Shown piece after piece: positions 11,601 through 23,830 of a DNA stretch of 64,000 bases (positions are counted from its first letter, which is position 1; the number at the start of each line of letters is the position of its first letter). The stretch comes from Mycogone perniciosa (lineage: Eukaryota; Ascomycota; Sordariomycetes; Hypocreales; Hypocreaceae): contig JAOALB010000093.1 in the NCBI GenBank assembly GCA_025331125.1, positions 124,001-188,000 of the forward strand, written 5' to 3'. Both the position numbers and the translations under genes were made by a program. The notes under the pieces were generated by a model. That model ran no database searches and was not told where the DNA came from. It saw nothing but the letters and a program-made list of their open reading frames with translations.

Positions 11601-12045
11601 ATGATTTTCGGCACACGCCTGCTGCGCATTAGCCGTGGCTATGCCACTCACCGTCCAGCCTCCCGGCTCAATGGAGCTCTAAGTCTTGATCACGTATAAT
11701 CAACTTCCTCCATGTAGGCTTTGCACATATGATGCACCAACTAATGCGTGGGCAGTTTCTCCAACGATCACGGGTTCTCTCATTCTATCGCACCATTCTG
11801 CGAGGCACAGGGCGCATTGAAGATACCAGAACCAGGGCCGAGTCCCGCAAGTACGCTCGTGATGAGTTTGAGCGCCACCGCAATGTCACAGATCTTGTAT
11901 GTGTGACCTCTCCCCTATGACAAGGACACACAACCCATTGATCCAATCCCAATTGACTCACCACGCTCAGTCTCACATACGATATCTCTTGTCAACTGGG
12001 AAAACAGAGTGGGAGAGTATGGAGAGGTATATTGGGGGAATGTAG
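11601..12045 (+). CDS. LYRM2-like mitochondrial LYR-motif protein (three small exons)
   Basis: Assembled by eye from exons 11601-11693, 11756-11896 and 11971-12045; the introns are 62 and 74 nt, the first with branch CTAAT before GGGCAG. All exons are multiples of three and join to 102 aa. The N-terminus MIFGTRLLRISRGYATHRP looks like a mitochondrial presequence. The body RSRVLSFYRTILRGTGRI carries an F-Y-R variant of the LYR motif. It continues RAESRKYARDEFERHRNVT, and the last exon gives SHIRYLLSTGKTEWESMERY. This order matches the Complex1_LYR family, LYRM2 branch. Such proteins usually bind the acyl carrier protein and help assemble respiratory or iron-sulfur components; the role of this one is inference. 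A shorter start at 11729 would skip exon 1 and lose the presequence. It converges with RTC6. Confidence 0.82.
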
Positions 12046-12285
12046 TGCTGCATAAAAAATATACATCTACACGACCTGCCGCCGCCGAAAAAACAATTCA
12101 GCCTCCCCACAACACTTTCATTACCCGTGCTCATGCAAACGTGAATGATCGTCTTTTCCAGCGTCAGGATTCGGGATTGTGATTGTAGTGTGTCGTCGTC
12201 TATCAAGTTCTTTTCCGCTGCCGTTATGCGCCAATAGTGTACAGAATTCTCACCCGGGTGCCCACATCCTCCATCATAGGAACAT

Positions 12286-12665
12286 CTAGCTCTGTCGTTG
12301 CTTGTGTCTCGGGTTCGCTTTGCAGATGATGTAGAGATATCCGACATGTCGCTTGCCCGCTTTCCGTCGAACGACCTGTAAAGCCCCGAGTTAGCCACCT
12401 CATCCTCATCTTCTAGCCCCAGAACCAGCCGAGATCCCATCCTGACCTTGCAGTGCTCACACCTCTTCTTCACTGAGCTGTGGACTTTCATCCCCCTCGT
12501 CTGCTGCATTAATCCCCCAACCGTAGGCCTCGAAAACGCAGTCATCCAGGAGTTTGCGCCGCTACCCATTGTCGTCGTAGGGCTGCCCGACAGAAAAGCC
12601 CTCGCGGTCTGGCTAGGACGTAGCAGTCCCGCAGCGAGGGAAAATGTGCGCAGCAGAGAGGCCAT
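12286..12665 (-). CDS. RTC6: Mitochondrial large-subunit ribosomal protein bL36m (Rtc6)
   Basis: Two exons on the minus strand (12665-12447 and 12375-12286) give 102 aa. The intron is 71 nt, GTCAGG..TTTACAG. The N-terminal 58 residues look like a mitochondrial presequence (MASLLRTFSLAAGLLRPSQT). The bL36 core follows: GMKVHSSVKKRCEHCKVV, RRKAGKRHVGYLYIICKANP and RHKQRQS. The zinc ligands typical of the family (Cys, Cys, Cys, His) are in place. bL36 is a small zinc protein of the large ribosomal subunit, here of the mitoribosome. Reading through the intron gives an artefactual frame of 230 aa that loses the second half of the domain. The intron splits the core exactly between CK and VVRR. Confidence 0.93.
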
Positions 12666-13116
12666 GACTGGATGTTGTGGTTCTCAATGCCAGCTTAAAG
12701 GGTCCAAAGACGCCGGAATATCGGCCGAGTTTGCGACCAGACTTCACCAACCCAGCGCCGAGTCACGTGTTCCGACCCCTGCCTGAGTCTGGCTGAACTT
12801 CAGAACATCAACTACTATCACAACCACAATCACAATCACCACAGACAATCTTTGATTTTGAGATTCATTTCCTGTACCGTAGACCCTAGACCGTTTACCC
12901 AAATACTCGTACATGCATAAAAGACACACCCTTTGTGTCTTTGGCAATTAAAACAGCCTGGTTGTTGTTCGCCCTCAATGAGCAGCTACCATTACCACAT
13001 CCTCACATTCCTTGACATCAAAGCATTCAGCCTCGTCCGATTCTCGCCCCCTTCTTCACCAGTTAGACGCAAACTGGTCGCTAGCATCAATGCTGCCAGC
13101 AAGATGGATAGGCGTT
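12666..13116. other. Spacer with RTC6 promoter
   Basis: About 450 bp between the RTC6 start and the stop of the next minus-strand gene. It holds an imperfect ATCACAACCACA-type simple repeat (about 12810-12842). No gene is seen. Confidence 0.4.
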
Positions 13117-15711
13117 CTACCAGCCTTTAGGCCGAATCCCAGTCAAGAAGAGTTCGGCAGCCTGCTTGCTGGTGAAGGTCCAAGTGCCAAGGGATCGTTG
13201 CGGTTGCACCTCGTCCACATGGTCAACCATCTCGCCATTGACTTTGGTAGGATCGGGCTTGGGTCGCCGGCGATCTCCCACATCGATCTTCACCTGTCGC
13301 ATAATTCGGCTGTAAACATCAACCCTGTTGCATTCCTTATTCGTGAGGCCCCACAGCCGATTGAGATTGTCTCCTTCAGTGAGCTCGGAGAGCGTTGGAA
13401 GCATTTGGAGAGAATCTTCCGTGAGCTTGTTGTCCCTGACAAGGGGTTCCAGGAAGCGATGCATACGGATGGTTCCATCTTCATCGACATATGGGGGCGG
13501 AGGGGACGGTCGAACGCTTTCAGTGGTGTGAAGGTTGATAAGCCCCTTTCCCTTCTCAATAATCGGTGCGTCGAGATTGAACGCCTTTCGGTCCCAGTTG
13601 GGGCAAATCTCGGTCAATACTTTTCGCTTCCGGAGCTTGAGGTGGTCGGTCTCCTCGTCGAGCCAGACTTGAAAGGTGCATCCAGCACAGATCCGAGTGT
13701 GCGGCCTCATATCACGACCGGCAGCGGTGAAAAAGTCTTGGAACATCTCATATCCGCAGCATGAGCAAAAGATGAGGTGCTTCCCCATCGTGTTGATGTA
13801 CCAAGAAGGCCAGTCACGGTCCATGTTGTAGTCAAGGCCAAGTCTCACTGGCTTGAGAAGGTCGTAAATCGCCATCCGTTTCTCATTATCGCCATTTGGA
13901 GTCTGGTCGTCAATGTTCAAATAGCGATACATTGCGTCCAGAAAGGTCGGGACACTGAGAGGGAAAAATGGGACCTTGTGTAGATAGTCCATGAAGGCCT
14001 TCCCTTTGTCGAAAAGCAGCTCCAAACCCATCCCTTTTGCCTTCATGAAGGCCTTCAAAAGGATGGCAAAGAACCCACGCTGAACGGCGTCTTGTCCCCT
14101 GGGGCCCCAGGTGAGTCCGTACACTCCAGCACGTGGATGCTCGTATGGCATGCCCTCGTTATAGTGCGGGAAGAAATCAAAGGCCGTGATTTCAGGTTTC
14201 ATTTCCTCACGGCGAGTAATGTTGATCTCATGAATGAGATCCAGGAGGCAGATGACGTCTCCAAAATGAATGAGGGGGCAACTGTAAACTCCAACCATCA
14301 CAATATTGGGGCAGGCTCTGAGAATAACGGCGAGTATTCGGCGATCCAGCAGTGGCGTGTTGTGGAAATGCAACACGCTGATAGCCTGACGTTGGGTCGA
14401 GATCGTAGTCACTGCCGAAATGATGTTAGAACGTCGTGTATACAAGACAATCTAGAACCGAAAGCACTTACGCATTTGTTTAAGGCGTGTCGCCACAAAC
14501 CGCAATGGTGGCGAGAACAATTGACCGTGAGGCATACCAACAAACTGGTTCGCCTTCCACATTTTGTCCATGCTTCTCGGTTTCAAGGATCCAATGGCCT
14601 TAATGGTCTCCTCGTCAAGGGAGCTTTCTATTGCCACAAAGCGTTTGGTAGCAACAGCTGATTTGGCTGGCTGGTTCATCTTCTCGAAAATGGAATAGAT
14701 ACGCTGTGTCATTGTGAAGATTTCCTCTTCAAGGTCGAGGGCCTTGAGTTTCCAAGCTTCAGGGTGTTGCGGGCCGTCATCAATACCATATGGATGGTCC
14801 ATCCGCGCTCGCAGAACCTCTCCGACAGTGTAATTTGGATTCGTCACAACGAACACACGCGAATATCCATTGCTTGCCATAGTCTCAGTTGTAAAGTTCC
14901 AGATGTTCTGTTTCAGGTATTAGCCTAGACTGGCACGTTGGGGTGGATGTCGAAGTTACTGACCACGTTCGATGCGACGATCTCCCACATGCTGTGGGAT
15001 GTCCGAGCGAGTTTCAAGGCCGTTTTGCGGCCATCTTTGAACAGCATCTCCATCATTTGCGGTCCCGCATGTGGGTGCTGGAGGAAACCTCCCAGACCAA
15101 GAACACCTGTGGCAGGGCCATCGTCCGCATTGTCATCTTTATTCTCTCTCGCAACTGCGTCCCATTCCCACGAGACCCAAGGGGCCTGAATGTGTTAGAT
15201 TTATAAGCATTTGGACAGTTTGTATGGTAGGCTGTTGACTTACTCGGGAGGCCCTCTTCAGGGTTTCGGCTTCACCAAGGAATTGCTTGCGAGTTGGTCG
15301 CCTAGCCTCCGCGAGAGTCCACATAAGCCAATGGTCCTCGTATTGCTCCGGAGTCAAGTCTGTGACCTTTGGATCAAAGCCACAACGCAAGAGGCGGGCT
15401 CGCGACTCCAGCATGCCATATCTCTCGATTCCTGATTTCACACTTAGCTAATTGTTTTGCTTTGTGACAATGGCTCAACACTTACCTGGCAGCGAAGCCA
15501 TCTTTTTGGCGTCGATCGGCACTTTCTGTGCTTCTGTCCGATTCCACTTGTTGGGGGCCCTCGAGGTCTTCTTGCCCTTACGATTTGGACCTTGAGTGGC
15601 AGTGCTTGGTGCTGTTGCAACAGGTTTGACCAGCGGTTCGTTTCGCTCTGCAGAGTTGGCTGAAGTATTATTAGCCTTGGGCTTTCGCCTTCCCTTGTGA
15701 ACTTTCGACAT
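13117..15711 (-). CDS. Conserved-looking protein of unknown function with a Cys cluster
   Basis: I do not recognise the family. Five exons on the minus strand (15711-15486, 15431-15244, 15185-14964, 14907-14472, 14411-13117) join in frame to 788 aa. The introns are 54-64 nt with good donors (GTAAGT, GTCAGT). The N-terminus is basic (MSKVHKGRRKPKANNTSANS) with an Ala/Pro/Lys-rich first 70 residues. The middle is helical and charged. A cluster CSCCGYEMFQ (about 571) followed 28 residues later by CAGCTFQVW looks like a zinc-binding knuckle. The rest is globular with many aromatic residues and ends TGIRPKGW. Codon use and five clean splice joins argue for a real gene. It resembles the many lineage-restricted Sordariomycete proteins with an MYND-like or ribbon-like cluster, but I claim no function. 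GTAAGT donors further upstream on the same strand (near 16096 and 16715) suggest 5'-UTR introns. Confidence 0.75.
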
Positions 15712-18700
15712 GTTGAACAATCCACGAGGGTTATGAGTTGTGAAAGATGAAGTCGAATTGGAGAGAAGGGCAAGACGGCTCTCTTTCAAGTGAGAAAGAT
15801 CAGAGAAAACGTGTGTCAGGAGAGAGGAGGATGGGAGAAAGGGAGAATAGATGCCTAACAAGATAGAGAAATGTTAGGCACAAGATGGCTCAGTCCGCTG
15901 ACTTGAACATCCAATGTGTAACCAAATGTGTAGGTGAGAGGTGAGTGGAGTCACTCAGGTGTGACGCATTGGGGGAAACGGAAAGAGTGAGAGAGGTAAG
16001 TGCACCCAAGGCGAATATTATAGTGTAATACGAAAGACAAATAGGAGGTATCTAGTGCTTGATTAAGTAGGTAGAGAAATAGGAAAGAAACTTACTTGAC
16101 GCTGCTTTGCAATCAGACTCTGAGTTCTGGTTAAGGTTGGGAAATTGAGATGCCACACGCGTAGAGTTGCCGAAAGCCGAGTGAGTCGAGTTAGAAGCAA
16201 CGGATGCAAATTAGACTCCTGGTCAGATATTTTAGCATTTGCATCGTCTCAATATCCTTGAAGCTTAAAAGGGGCAATGGTAGGTAGCGGTGAGAGGCAG
16301 TGTGGTGGTACTTTAAATCGGGAGTGTGTGTGTGTGTCATGAGCGAAGTTCGAGTTGCTCCGAATCCGCGAGGTTGCGTGCTGTGATTCTCCAACAGAAC
16401 CAGTGAAAGATGAAGCCCAACAATAATATTTGGGACTATTATTCCTTATGAGAGGGTAATCGTGTGTTCTCATCAACGGTAACTTCAGCAAAGAAAGAAA
16501 AGGGGCGAGTCTGTTGACCCGCCAGGCAGCCTGCGACGAAGCAAGGTCTCCAAGATGCCTATAGAGATGACGGGGGAGAAATAGGGGGAAAGACACAAGA
16601 AAGGAAGTTCTCGAGGAACAGGCATGTGTTTATTTTTCTTTCGCGGCGTGAAGGAGAGGTCGGGGATCGAGAAACATGGTCGCTGGAGTGGGAGGACAGA
16701 AGTGTGCCAAGTGAACTTACTCGAAGATATCGACCGAATTCCAAAACAGAAGAAAGCTAGAATATCTAGCAGAGATGCTGAGTTCCGAAGCCCATGCAAG
16801 AGAGAGATTCTCAAGCGATGTCGAAGAAGGAAGTGGTGGTGGTGTGAGTGTGTGAAAAGAAGGAAAATGGAGTGAGGGTGTGGAGGATTTTCGTCCGACC
16901 TAAGACGTCTTTTATTGGGAAAATCTGCCTGCATGTGACTGTGTGTATTTCCATGACGACCACCATCAAAGCCTCAGGCTCTTAATCGCGTTTCCAGGAG
17001 AACGCAAACCGAGTGCTAGTCCCGTGGCACGCGTCTCCGGCTGCCATAGGATTCTCGCGTTTCTTTGGTATATTGTATAGAAGTATCCACGGCGTATTCT
17101 ATCCCCGAAGCATGATCATCGTTTCTTATACTCCATGTCCCCAATCACAGCAAACATACTACATAAACATGCTATGGTGAATACAAGTACACACATGTAG
17201 ACCAGGAAACAAAGAGTACCGAGACAGCAGGGATGGCCTAGCACTTTTATCTTTCGTGAAACCTATATACTTCTTTATAGCTTTTCTAGCCTTGTGGTTC
17301 TTTGTTGTGTAGTGATGAGGGTAACATCAAAGGAGTGCCGCAATGTTGTTGTTCGCAGTGCCCTTCTGCCCTTCTCGATTTCCCAGTGAATTTAGCCCCC
17401 CATACCCGACGAGGATTCCCGATCCTCAAATCATTTTTCGTTAATTCTCTCCGATAGACCTTCCCAGTTGGTGTTTCTTTCTGCGGAAACGGACCACGAC
17501 CACAAGATCGACGTTGAGAACTTCAAAGTAGCCGAACCCTTGCCTGGGGTAACTCGAGTACCAAAGTATCCAGCCTCATGATTGTCGCCCGATTCCAAGC
17601 ATTCCCGATCCCGCTCGATTTCGTAACTCGCGCCGGACACTCAGGGAGAAACGATTCATCGTGGGTATCGTATGCCTTCCCTCCCCAACACGAAGGGGTT
17701 ATCGAACGACACCGAGTCGAGAAGCAGAACTCTGAGCTGTTATGGTGTCTTTTCAAGGCAATCACCAAACAGAAGCAAAGTTCGCGAGGGGCTAGATATA
17801 GACACAAAATATCGGAACAATACAATGTTATCAATCCTTCACTTGAACAACCTCCGACTCATCACACCCACACAAAGGACGGAAGCTCCCTACCTTATTA
17901 CAAAGATCAAGCACTCGATGTTATACCCTAAAATACCACAAAAATGGCCTATATTTCCCAAAATATCTCTAACCTACCGTTTAGATCTTTCTCTCGCGGT
18001 CGTTTAGCTGTCTCCAAGCGCAAGATGGTACGTCGCGAGCAGGGAGATCCAAAAATTAGTCAAATCGTTACATTTTGAAGTCGAAGTATTCTAACACAGC
18101 CAGGTAGGAACAAAGACCAAGACAAAGGATCAAGACCACGAATTGTCCACGACTTGACATCGATTTGAACACGAAGAGTCCCGTAAGAAAGGCAAAAGAA
18201 TCCAGGTTCACTGCCGGGTAGCAGCGAACATACTCGAAGATAATATCGCGATGAAATACCAACAAGCAACGGATGGAAAGGCAGGCCGAGCTCATATCAA
18301 GGTCTCGTTTCGATACATTGGAGACTTATGTATACACGGCATCACAGAAGCATAAGGAATATGAGAGGGTGCCCTTCATGAAGGGGGCATCTCTTGGACG
18401 TCGTAGCCGATTTCTTGGGATGCAATCTAACAGATCCGATGCTAAATGACCTCTTCAATTGTCAAAGACCAGTGGTCTGGTTCGTGGCAAGAATGGTCCA
18501 ACGTCTTCTTTCGGTCTAGTTTTGTGTCAAGTCATATCAAGATTTGGATAAGTGTTACGGTTGCTATTAGAACGTCTACCACGGATGTGGGCAGTCAAGA
18601 TATAAGGGGGGCCAAATGTCTAGGCAGATAGATGGGTTAACTCAGAGATACGTCTTTTCCCCGACTTTCTTCACAGATCTTTTCATATCTAGTATTCAGA

Positions 18701-20095
18701 TTTCCGCGGCGGATGTCGATCCCCCGACCCTTTAGGCGCGCTACAGCAGCAATTCCAAAACGCGTCACCCGAAACACTTGCGAGTACGACTTCGTACATA
18801 ATAGTTTCTAGCTTCTGCAAAAATCTGTTGGGGCGTGTTGGTGGTGTGCGGGTCCTCACAACACCCTATACGATACGATGAATTTCCAGCATCCAGGTTC
18901 TACAGACATGATACAGCTCCTATTTTGCAGTAGTACTGGTAGTACTGGTAGCAGTGACGTATGAAAGCGAGAGCATTTTGATCAAAAATTAGTACGAGTA
19001 CGAAGTAGTAACTGCATAACAATCTAGCCGTGCTACGAGTACAGAGGACGGAGGATTAATGCTACTATAGTCCAAACAGCGCCGCTCGGGAGGCCCGTTG
19101 CCCTAGTTTTCGTATCCGGCCCTTGGTGACGTTTTCAAAGAGGATCCAAGGGTCCATCCAGCATGGAGATCGGCCCCAAGATATTACCTGGTCTTCCTTA
19201 TGCGTATGCGTATGCATGGCTGCTGCAGCGCGTTATGCAGCAGGGACCAGTAACCACCGCCAGTGGTGTAAGCCGTACCTGTCATCAGCATACACGTGCC
19301 CTGGACTCTGTAGGACCAGAGACATGTTTCCAGGTCACTCAGGCCTCTCTAGAGGCACTCGTCGTTTTCTGGGACCACGGGGCAAGGCTAGCAGCTTCGG
19401 CTGGGTTAATCGAGATGACCTCCAATTACTCGACGATACGTATACGGGGTAGCTGTTGGAAAGTTTTTTGCGTGCTCGAGCTGGTTTTTAGCTGCTGTTG
19501 GGGGTCCACCACACTGCAGAAGGCGCCGGCAAGGCGGGACACTGCCTCCCTAGACGCTGAAAATAGCAGCACTACGTACATACTCGTACTCGTAGTATGT
19601 TGGCCTCAGCCTCTTCTAGGGGTTAGTGCGAGTAGGTAATACGGTACGAAGTACTCCGTACCTCTGCGCTGCTGCAAAAGGTGCCCACCAAGCACCTGTT
19701 GCTTGTTGAGCCCCTCCACTAAAAAAGCCCCCAAGAGCGTCCCTGAGGCCCTGAGGTAGCACAAGTCACCACGACGTCAGCCCAAGAGCCGTGGCTTCTC
19801 GCACAGAGAGACCCGAGAGCTTGCCTCTCCTGACCGACAGAGCCCATTTATTTATCTTCGCTCCGCCCCTCCCCTTTATTCACCTCCGTTTCTTCTTCTC
19901 CTCTGTACTCCGTACTTCCTCCCCCTTAATACCATTGATCTCCCTCGTCTCTCGTCTCCCTCCGCTCTACGAATACGCCTTTCACTCGCTTGTCCTGCTT
20001 CCTCCCGCATAACCAGAGCTTCCCCCCACGATCCGTTCGTTTGCCGCCTCCATAAAACAAATCTCCCTCCAAGAACAGACCACATACTGCACACA
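15712..20095. other. Gene-poor spacer of 4.4 kb
   Basis: No gene supported. The left part (15.7-16.9 kb) probably holds the 5' leader of the unknown gene, since minus-strand GTAAGT donors occur near 16096 and 16715. A GT dinucleotide run lies at about 16324-16338. At 17.9-18.1 kb there is a short open frame with a donor and a TTCTAACACAG acceptor, but no convincing downstream exon. TACTCCGTA words occur at the right end (about 19652 and 19904). Otherwise I see nothing. Confidence 0.5.
19858..19990 (+). promoter_or_regulatory. Pyrimidine-rich tract upstream of UAP1
   Basis: A long C/T-dominated stretch about 100-240 bp before the UAP1 ATG, of the kind often found around transcription starts of well-expressed filamentous-fungal genes. 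It also contains a TACTCCGTA word. The role is inferred from composition and position only. Confidence 0.4.
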
Positions 20096-21657
20096 ATGGC
20101 CGCCACAAAGAACATTGTTCACTTGGGCACCAATGGCTCTGCTAAGCCCATCCCCATCGAGCCCTCACCCGAGGCTTTGTCCCAGCTGAAGGAGAAATAC
20201 GCCAAGGCTGGCCAAGACCATGTCTTCACATTCTACGCCTCCCTGAGCAGTGCCGAGAAGGCCATTCTCTTTGAACAGCTCTCTGGGTTCGACCCCTCTT
20301 ACATCAACAAGATCGCCGATCGAGCCATCAACCCCCCGAAGATCGAGGAGAGCTCCACCAAGCTCGAGCCTCTGCCCAAGTCTGCTCAGGCCAGCATCCT
20401 CGACTCCAGCGCCGACGACATTAACAAGTGGTATGCCTCCGGCCTGGACCTCATTGGCAAGAACCAGGTGGCCGTCGTGCTTATGGCCGGCGGCCAGGGC
20501 ACAAGACTGGGTAGCTCGGCTCCCAAGGGTTGCTTCGATATTGGCTTGCCCTCACAGAAGTCTCTCTTCCAGATCCAAGCTGAGCGTATCCTCAAGATCG
20601 AGAAGCTGGCAGCCCAAAAGACTGGTGCGGATGTCGTCGTGCCCTGGTACGTCATGACTAGCGGCCCGACCCGTGAGCCCACCGAAAAGTTCTTCGCCGA
20701 GCACAACTTCTTCGGCCTTGACAAGGCCAATGTCAAGATCTTCGAGCAGGGTGTCTTGCCCTGCATCTCCAACGACGGCAAGATCCTCCTTGAGAGCAAG
20801 GGCAAGGTAGCCGTTGCCCCTGATGGCAATGGCGGTATCTACCAGGCCCTCATCGTCTCTGGCGTTCTGGATGACATGCGTAAGCGCGGCATCCAGCACA
20901 TCCATGCCTACTGTGTCGACAACTGCCTTGTCAAGGTGGCCGATCCTATCTTCATTGGCTTCTCAGCCTCCCTAAACGTCGACATTGCCACCAAGGTTGT
21001 CCGTAAGCGTGATGCCACCGAATCCGTTGGTCTGATCCTGTCCAAAAACGGAAAGCCCGACGTTGTCGAGTACTCTGAGATTGATCAGGAGACTGCTGAA
21101 GCTCGCGATGCACATAACTCTGAGCTCCTGAAGTTCCGCGCCGCCAATATTGTCAACCACTACTACTCCTTCCGCTTCCTTGAGAGCATCCCCGAGTGGG
21201 CAAATGAGCTCCCACACCACGTCGCCCGCAAGAAGATCCCTGCCACAGATCTTAACACGGGTGAGCTGATCAAGCCTGCCAAGCCTAACGGCATCAAGCT
21301 GGAGCAGTTTGTCTTCGACTGCTTCCCCTTGCTGCCTCTCGAGAAGTTTGCCTGCATGGAGGTCCTCCGCAATGAGGAGTTCTCTCCCCTGAAGAACGCC
21401 AGCGGTACAGGCCAGGATGACCCGGAGACGAGCAAGCAAGACATCATGGAGCAGGGTCTCCGATGGGCTCAGGCGGCTGGCGCCACTGTTGAGTCAGATG
21501 CTGGCATTGAAATCTCTCCTCTAATCAGCTACGTAAGTTTCTTAACCCTTCCGCTTGTCCTTTTGATTCATATACTGACTTCCTACAGGGTGGTGAGGGT
21601 TTGGAAAAGCTCAAGGGCAAGACTATCACTGGCCCAGGTGTGCTGAATCTGGAATAA
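20096..21657 (+). CDS. UAP1: UDP-N-acetylglucosamine pyrophosphorylase
   Basis: Two exons (20096-21532 and 21589-21657, intron 56 nt with GTAAGT and CTACAG) give 501 aa. The enzyme makes UDP-GlcNAc from UTP and GlcNAc-1-phosphate in the cytosol, feeding chitin synthesis, N-glycosylation and GPI-anchor synthesis. The uridylyltransferase signature LMAGGQGTRLGSSAPKGCFD lies near residue 130. It is followed by PWYVMTSGPTREPTEKFF, the nucleotide-binding APDGNGGIYQAL, the HAYCVDNCLVKVADPIFIGF segment, and the family motif KLEQFVFDCFPL. The second exon supplies only GGEGLEKLKGKTITGPG and a few residues. The length matches the fungal family (about 480-510). The start is the only sensible ATG, and a long C/T-rich leader precedes it. 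Confidence is high. Confidence 0.96.
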
Positions 21658-21799
21658 ATAGTAAGGAAAAATCAACAATGTTGTTTTGCGAGCGTTCGTT
21701 GTTATTCATACTTTTGTACGAGGGTCAAACGGATTACATTGGAATATTAGAGTCACGGACCTAGCATCGGGGACAGGGGATACGTCCCTTAGCTCATGG

Positions 21800-22330
21800 C
21801 CGATAATACAAGGAGATAGAGATAATGATATTAATATTACCATCCTGCCACGGGTTGGTCCCTCCAAATGAAATGGCGACCATAGGTTTGCTTGCTGGAA
21901 TGGGAGCAAGTAGGGACACATGAGGCTCTCTGAACCTTGCTTTGCGATATGACAAGTGGCATATCAGGGTCATCATATTGGCCAGGGAGAATTTGGTAGT
22001 CTTGATTCCTTCTTCCAAGTTGTTTGCCTTGCCCTCAGGATCATTTCGGTAAGAAGGAACTGCGCGGGTCTGTTGATGCCCGCCTACATGGTTAGGTCTT
22101 ACAACCCAATCTCGTCGTTTTCCATCACGGCCCAAGTTGGCAGCTAACGAGTTACTCGCCATAAGCATGGGAGCCAGTTTCATCCCTCCCGAATGATCCT
22201 TCGCTCTCATTCCAATTGGCTAGATATCGGATTACCCTGGCGATAGTTTTGCGCAGTATCACCGAGGTTGGCAACAGCGTTGACGATTACCCAGTTGGCC
22301 TTTCGGGTGCTGCATCCGAATAAAGTCAGC
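21800..22330 (-). pseudogene. Possible decayed coding relict
   Basis: On the minus strand the segment reads as two broken pieces: TRKANWVIVNAVANLGDTAQ (about 22250-22310), then a stop, then an open frame of 138 aa from 22210 containing MKLAPMLMASNSLAANLGRD. The first piece faintly recalls the segment of fungal anion/nicotinate-type MFS permeases where a conserved VNA..N follows a basic patch. No clean splice join rescues it. This is weak evidence; chance similarity is quite possible. Confidence 0.2.
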
Positions 22331-23830
22331 ATTGTCCTCTCACAGCTCTGTGATACTAGATATCCGTGTAAATCTCAAGCAGAGGGGTCATACGAAGGTT
22401 GCGTCGAAACATCCGCAACGGCTTAGGGAACCAGCCTTCTTGCATAGAGGCTCGAGGTGTTATCCCGAAGCTTGGAACAAATTAGATTAAGAGTTTCGAT
22501 AGGTCTACCAATCAATGATGGTGGGAACTCATAGAAAATAATAAAAGATTTACCGAAAATAAAAACAGATGCTTCAAATATCAACTTGCTTATTGAGATA
22601 TGACACCCGGGTCCCAGTTGTTCCCTAGGCACCTCGGAACTTGGGTTTCTGACGAACATGCTCAAATGTTCTCAAGATCGTCTGCAACGAAATTGGGATG
22701 CTAGCAGGGCGTGTTCAAAACGCCTGCCAGTTAAAAAGACCTCCGTCGTCAAGGGATCGGTTCAAGTATACGCTTGACGAGGAAGCTTTTGGGTGCTGTG
22801 TTGAGCTTGCTATAAGGTTACAGGTCCCAGCTTGCCGCCATAAGATATCAGATGATGCTTCTAATGACGCACTGAATAATGAGATATGTGTGCCATTTTA
22901 AACCCGAGTTCTAGTTGATGGAATCACATCTACATTTGAAGCTCAAGACAAACAGTCAGAGGTTATTAATGGCCATGGACAGTTTTGGCAGCAGCACATG
23001 GCATCTCAAATCAGAATGAGTCGAGTATAGTCGTAGCAAGATACAGGATGACGGCGGCGAGAAGATTGATAGCCCCAAATGCGTTAACAGGCTAGACGCA
23101 AGTCCCAGTGATTCTCTGATAACATGATTGATACATGATGTAAAGGATATACCCAGATATCTATACATTCTTCTTAGTACAAGCCACAAAGCCCCCAACT
23201 GTGGCCATAGATTTAGCTCTCACATACCCCAGTTCTTCGGGGGCAATTGCTTCAACTTAAGTTCCCTCACTCTACGCGAGCCTCGACCAAAACTGAGTAC
23301 CTACTACGCTAACTGGTGAGCTTAGGCGTCTAAGAGCTACAGTAACGACCCATCACGGTTATTTATGTATGCCGAAGGACGAGTAGCAAGCACTGGGCTT
23401 TTCTGGCTTGCTTCTGGAGTTTTTATACATCATCGGCTCTCTCGATATACTGGGAAGCCGACTATGGTGGGCAGATAAAGGGTAATAAGGATGCTGGCAA
23501 AATCTTTTACAAAAATAATGGAAGGGCTTGGTAGAATGGGCGTGTCTCTATCTACTTCAATAAATGTTCCACAGTAAACCGACTGTTGTTGGCAATAGAG
23601 TCGTCATTTAGACGTATCATTCAACACTGGAACTACGTGCTATAACGCTATATCTGGAGATGAAGCTCAACCCCCCACAGTTCAGCGACGTTCCAACCAT
23701 GGCATCTAACAACAGAACGGATAGAATTCGTAGCATTCAGCTCATAGGACGTTGTCAGAAAAAACTTCTTATCTTAAACAATTTGCTAACAAGTCATCAT
23801 GTTATCAATCCAAGGAATCTCATCTAATAG

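Noticed and set aside
17944..18140. Small plus-strand frame MAYISQNISNLPFRSFSRGR with a possible intron to 18104
   Set aside because: The start looks presequence-like and the branch/acceptor are good, but the second exon stops after 17 codons and shows no recognisable protein. Kept only as a curiosity.
18068..18295. 75-codon minus-strand hydrophobic frame
   Set aside because: Two overlapping frames of similar length exist in the same place, and neither has a family match or a splice partner.
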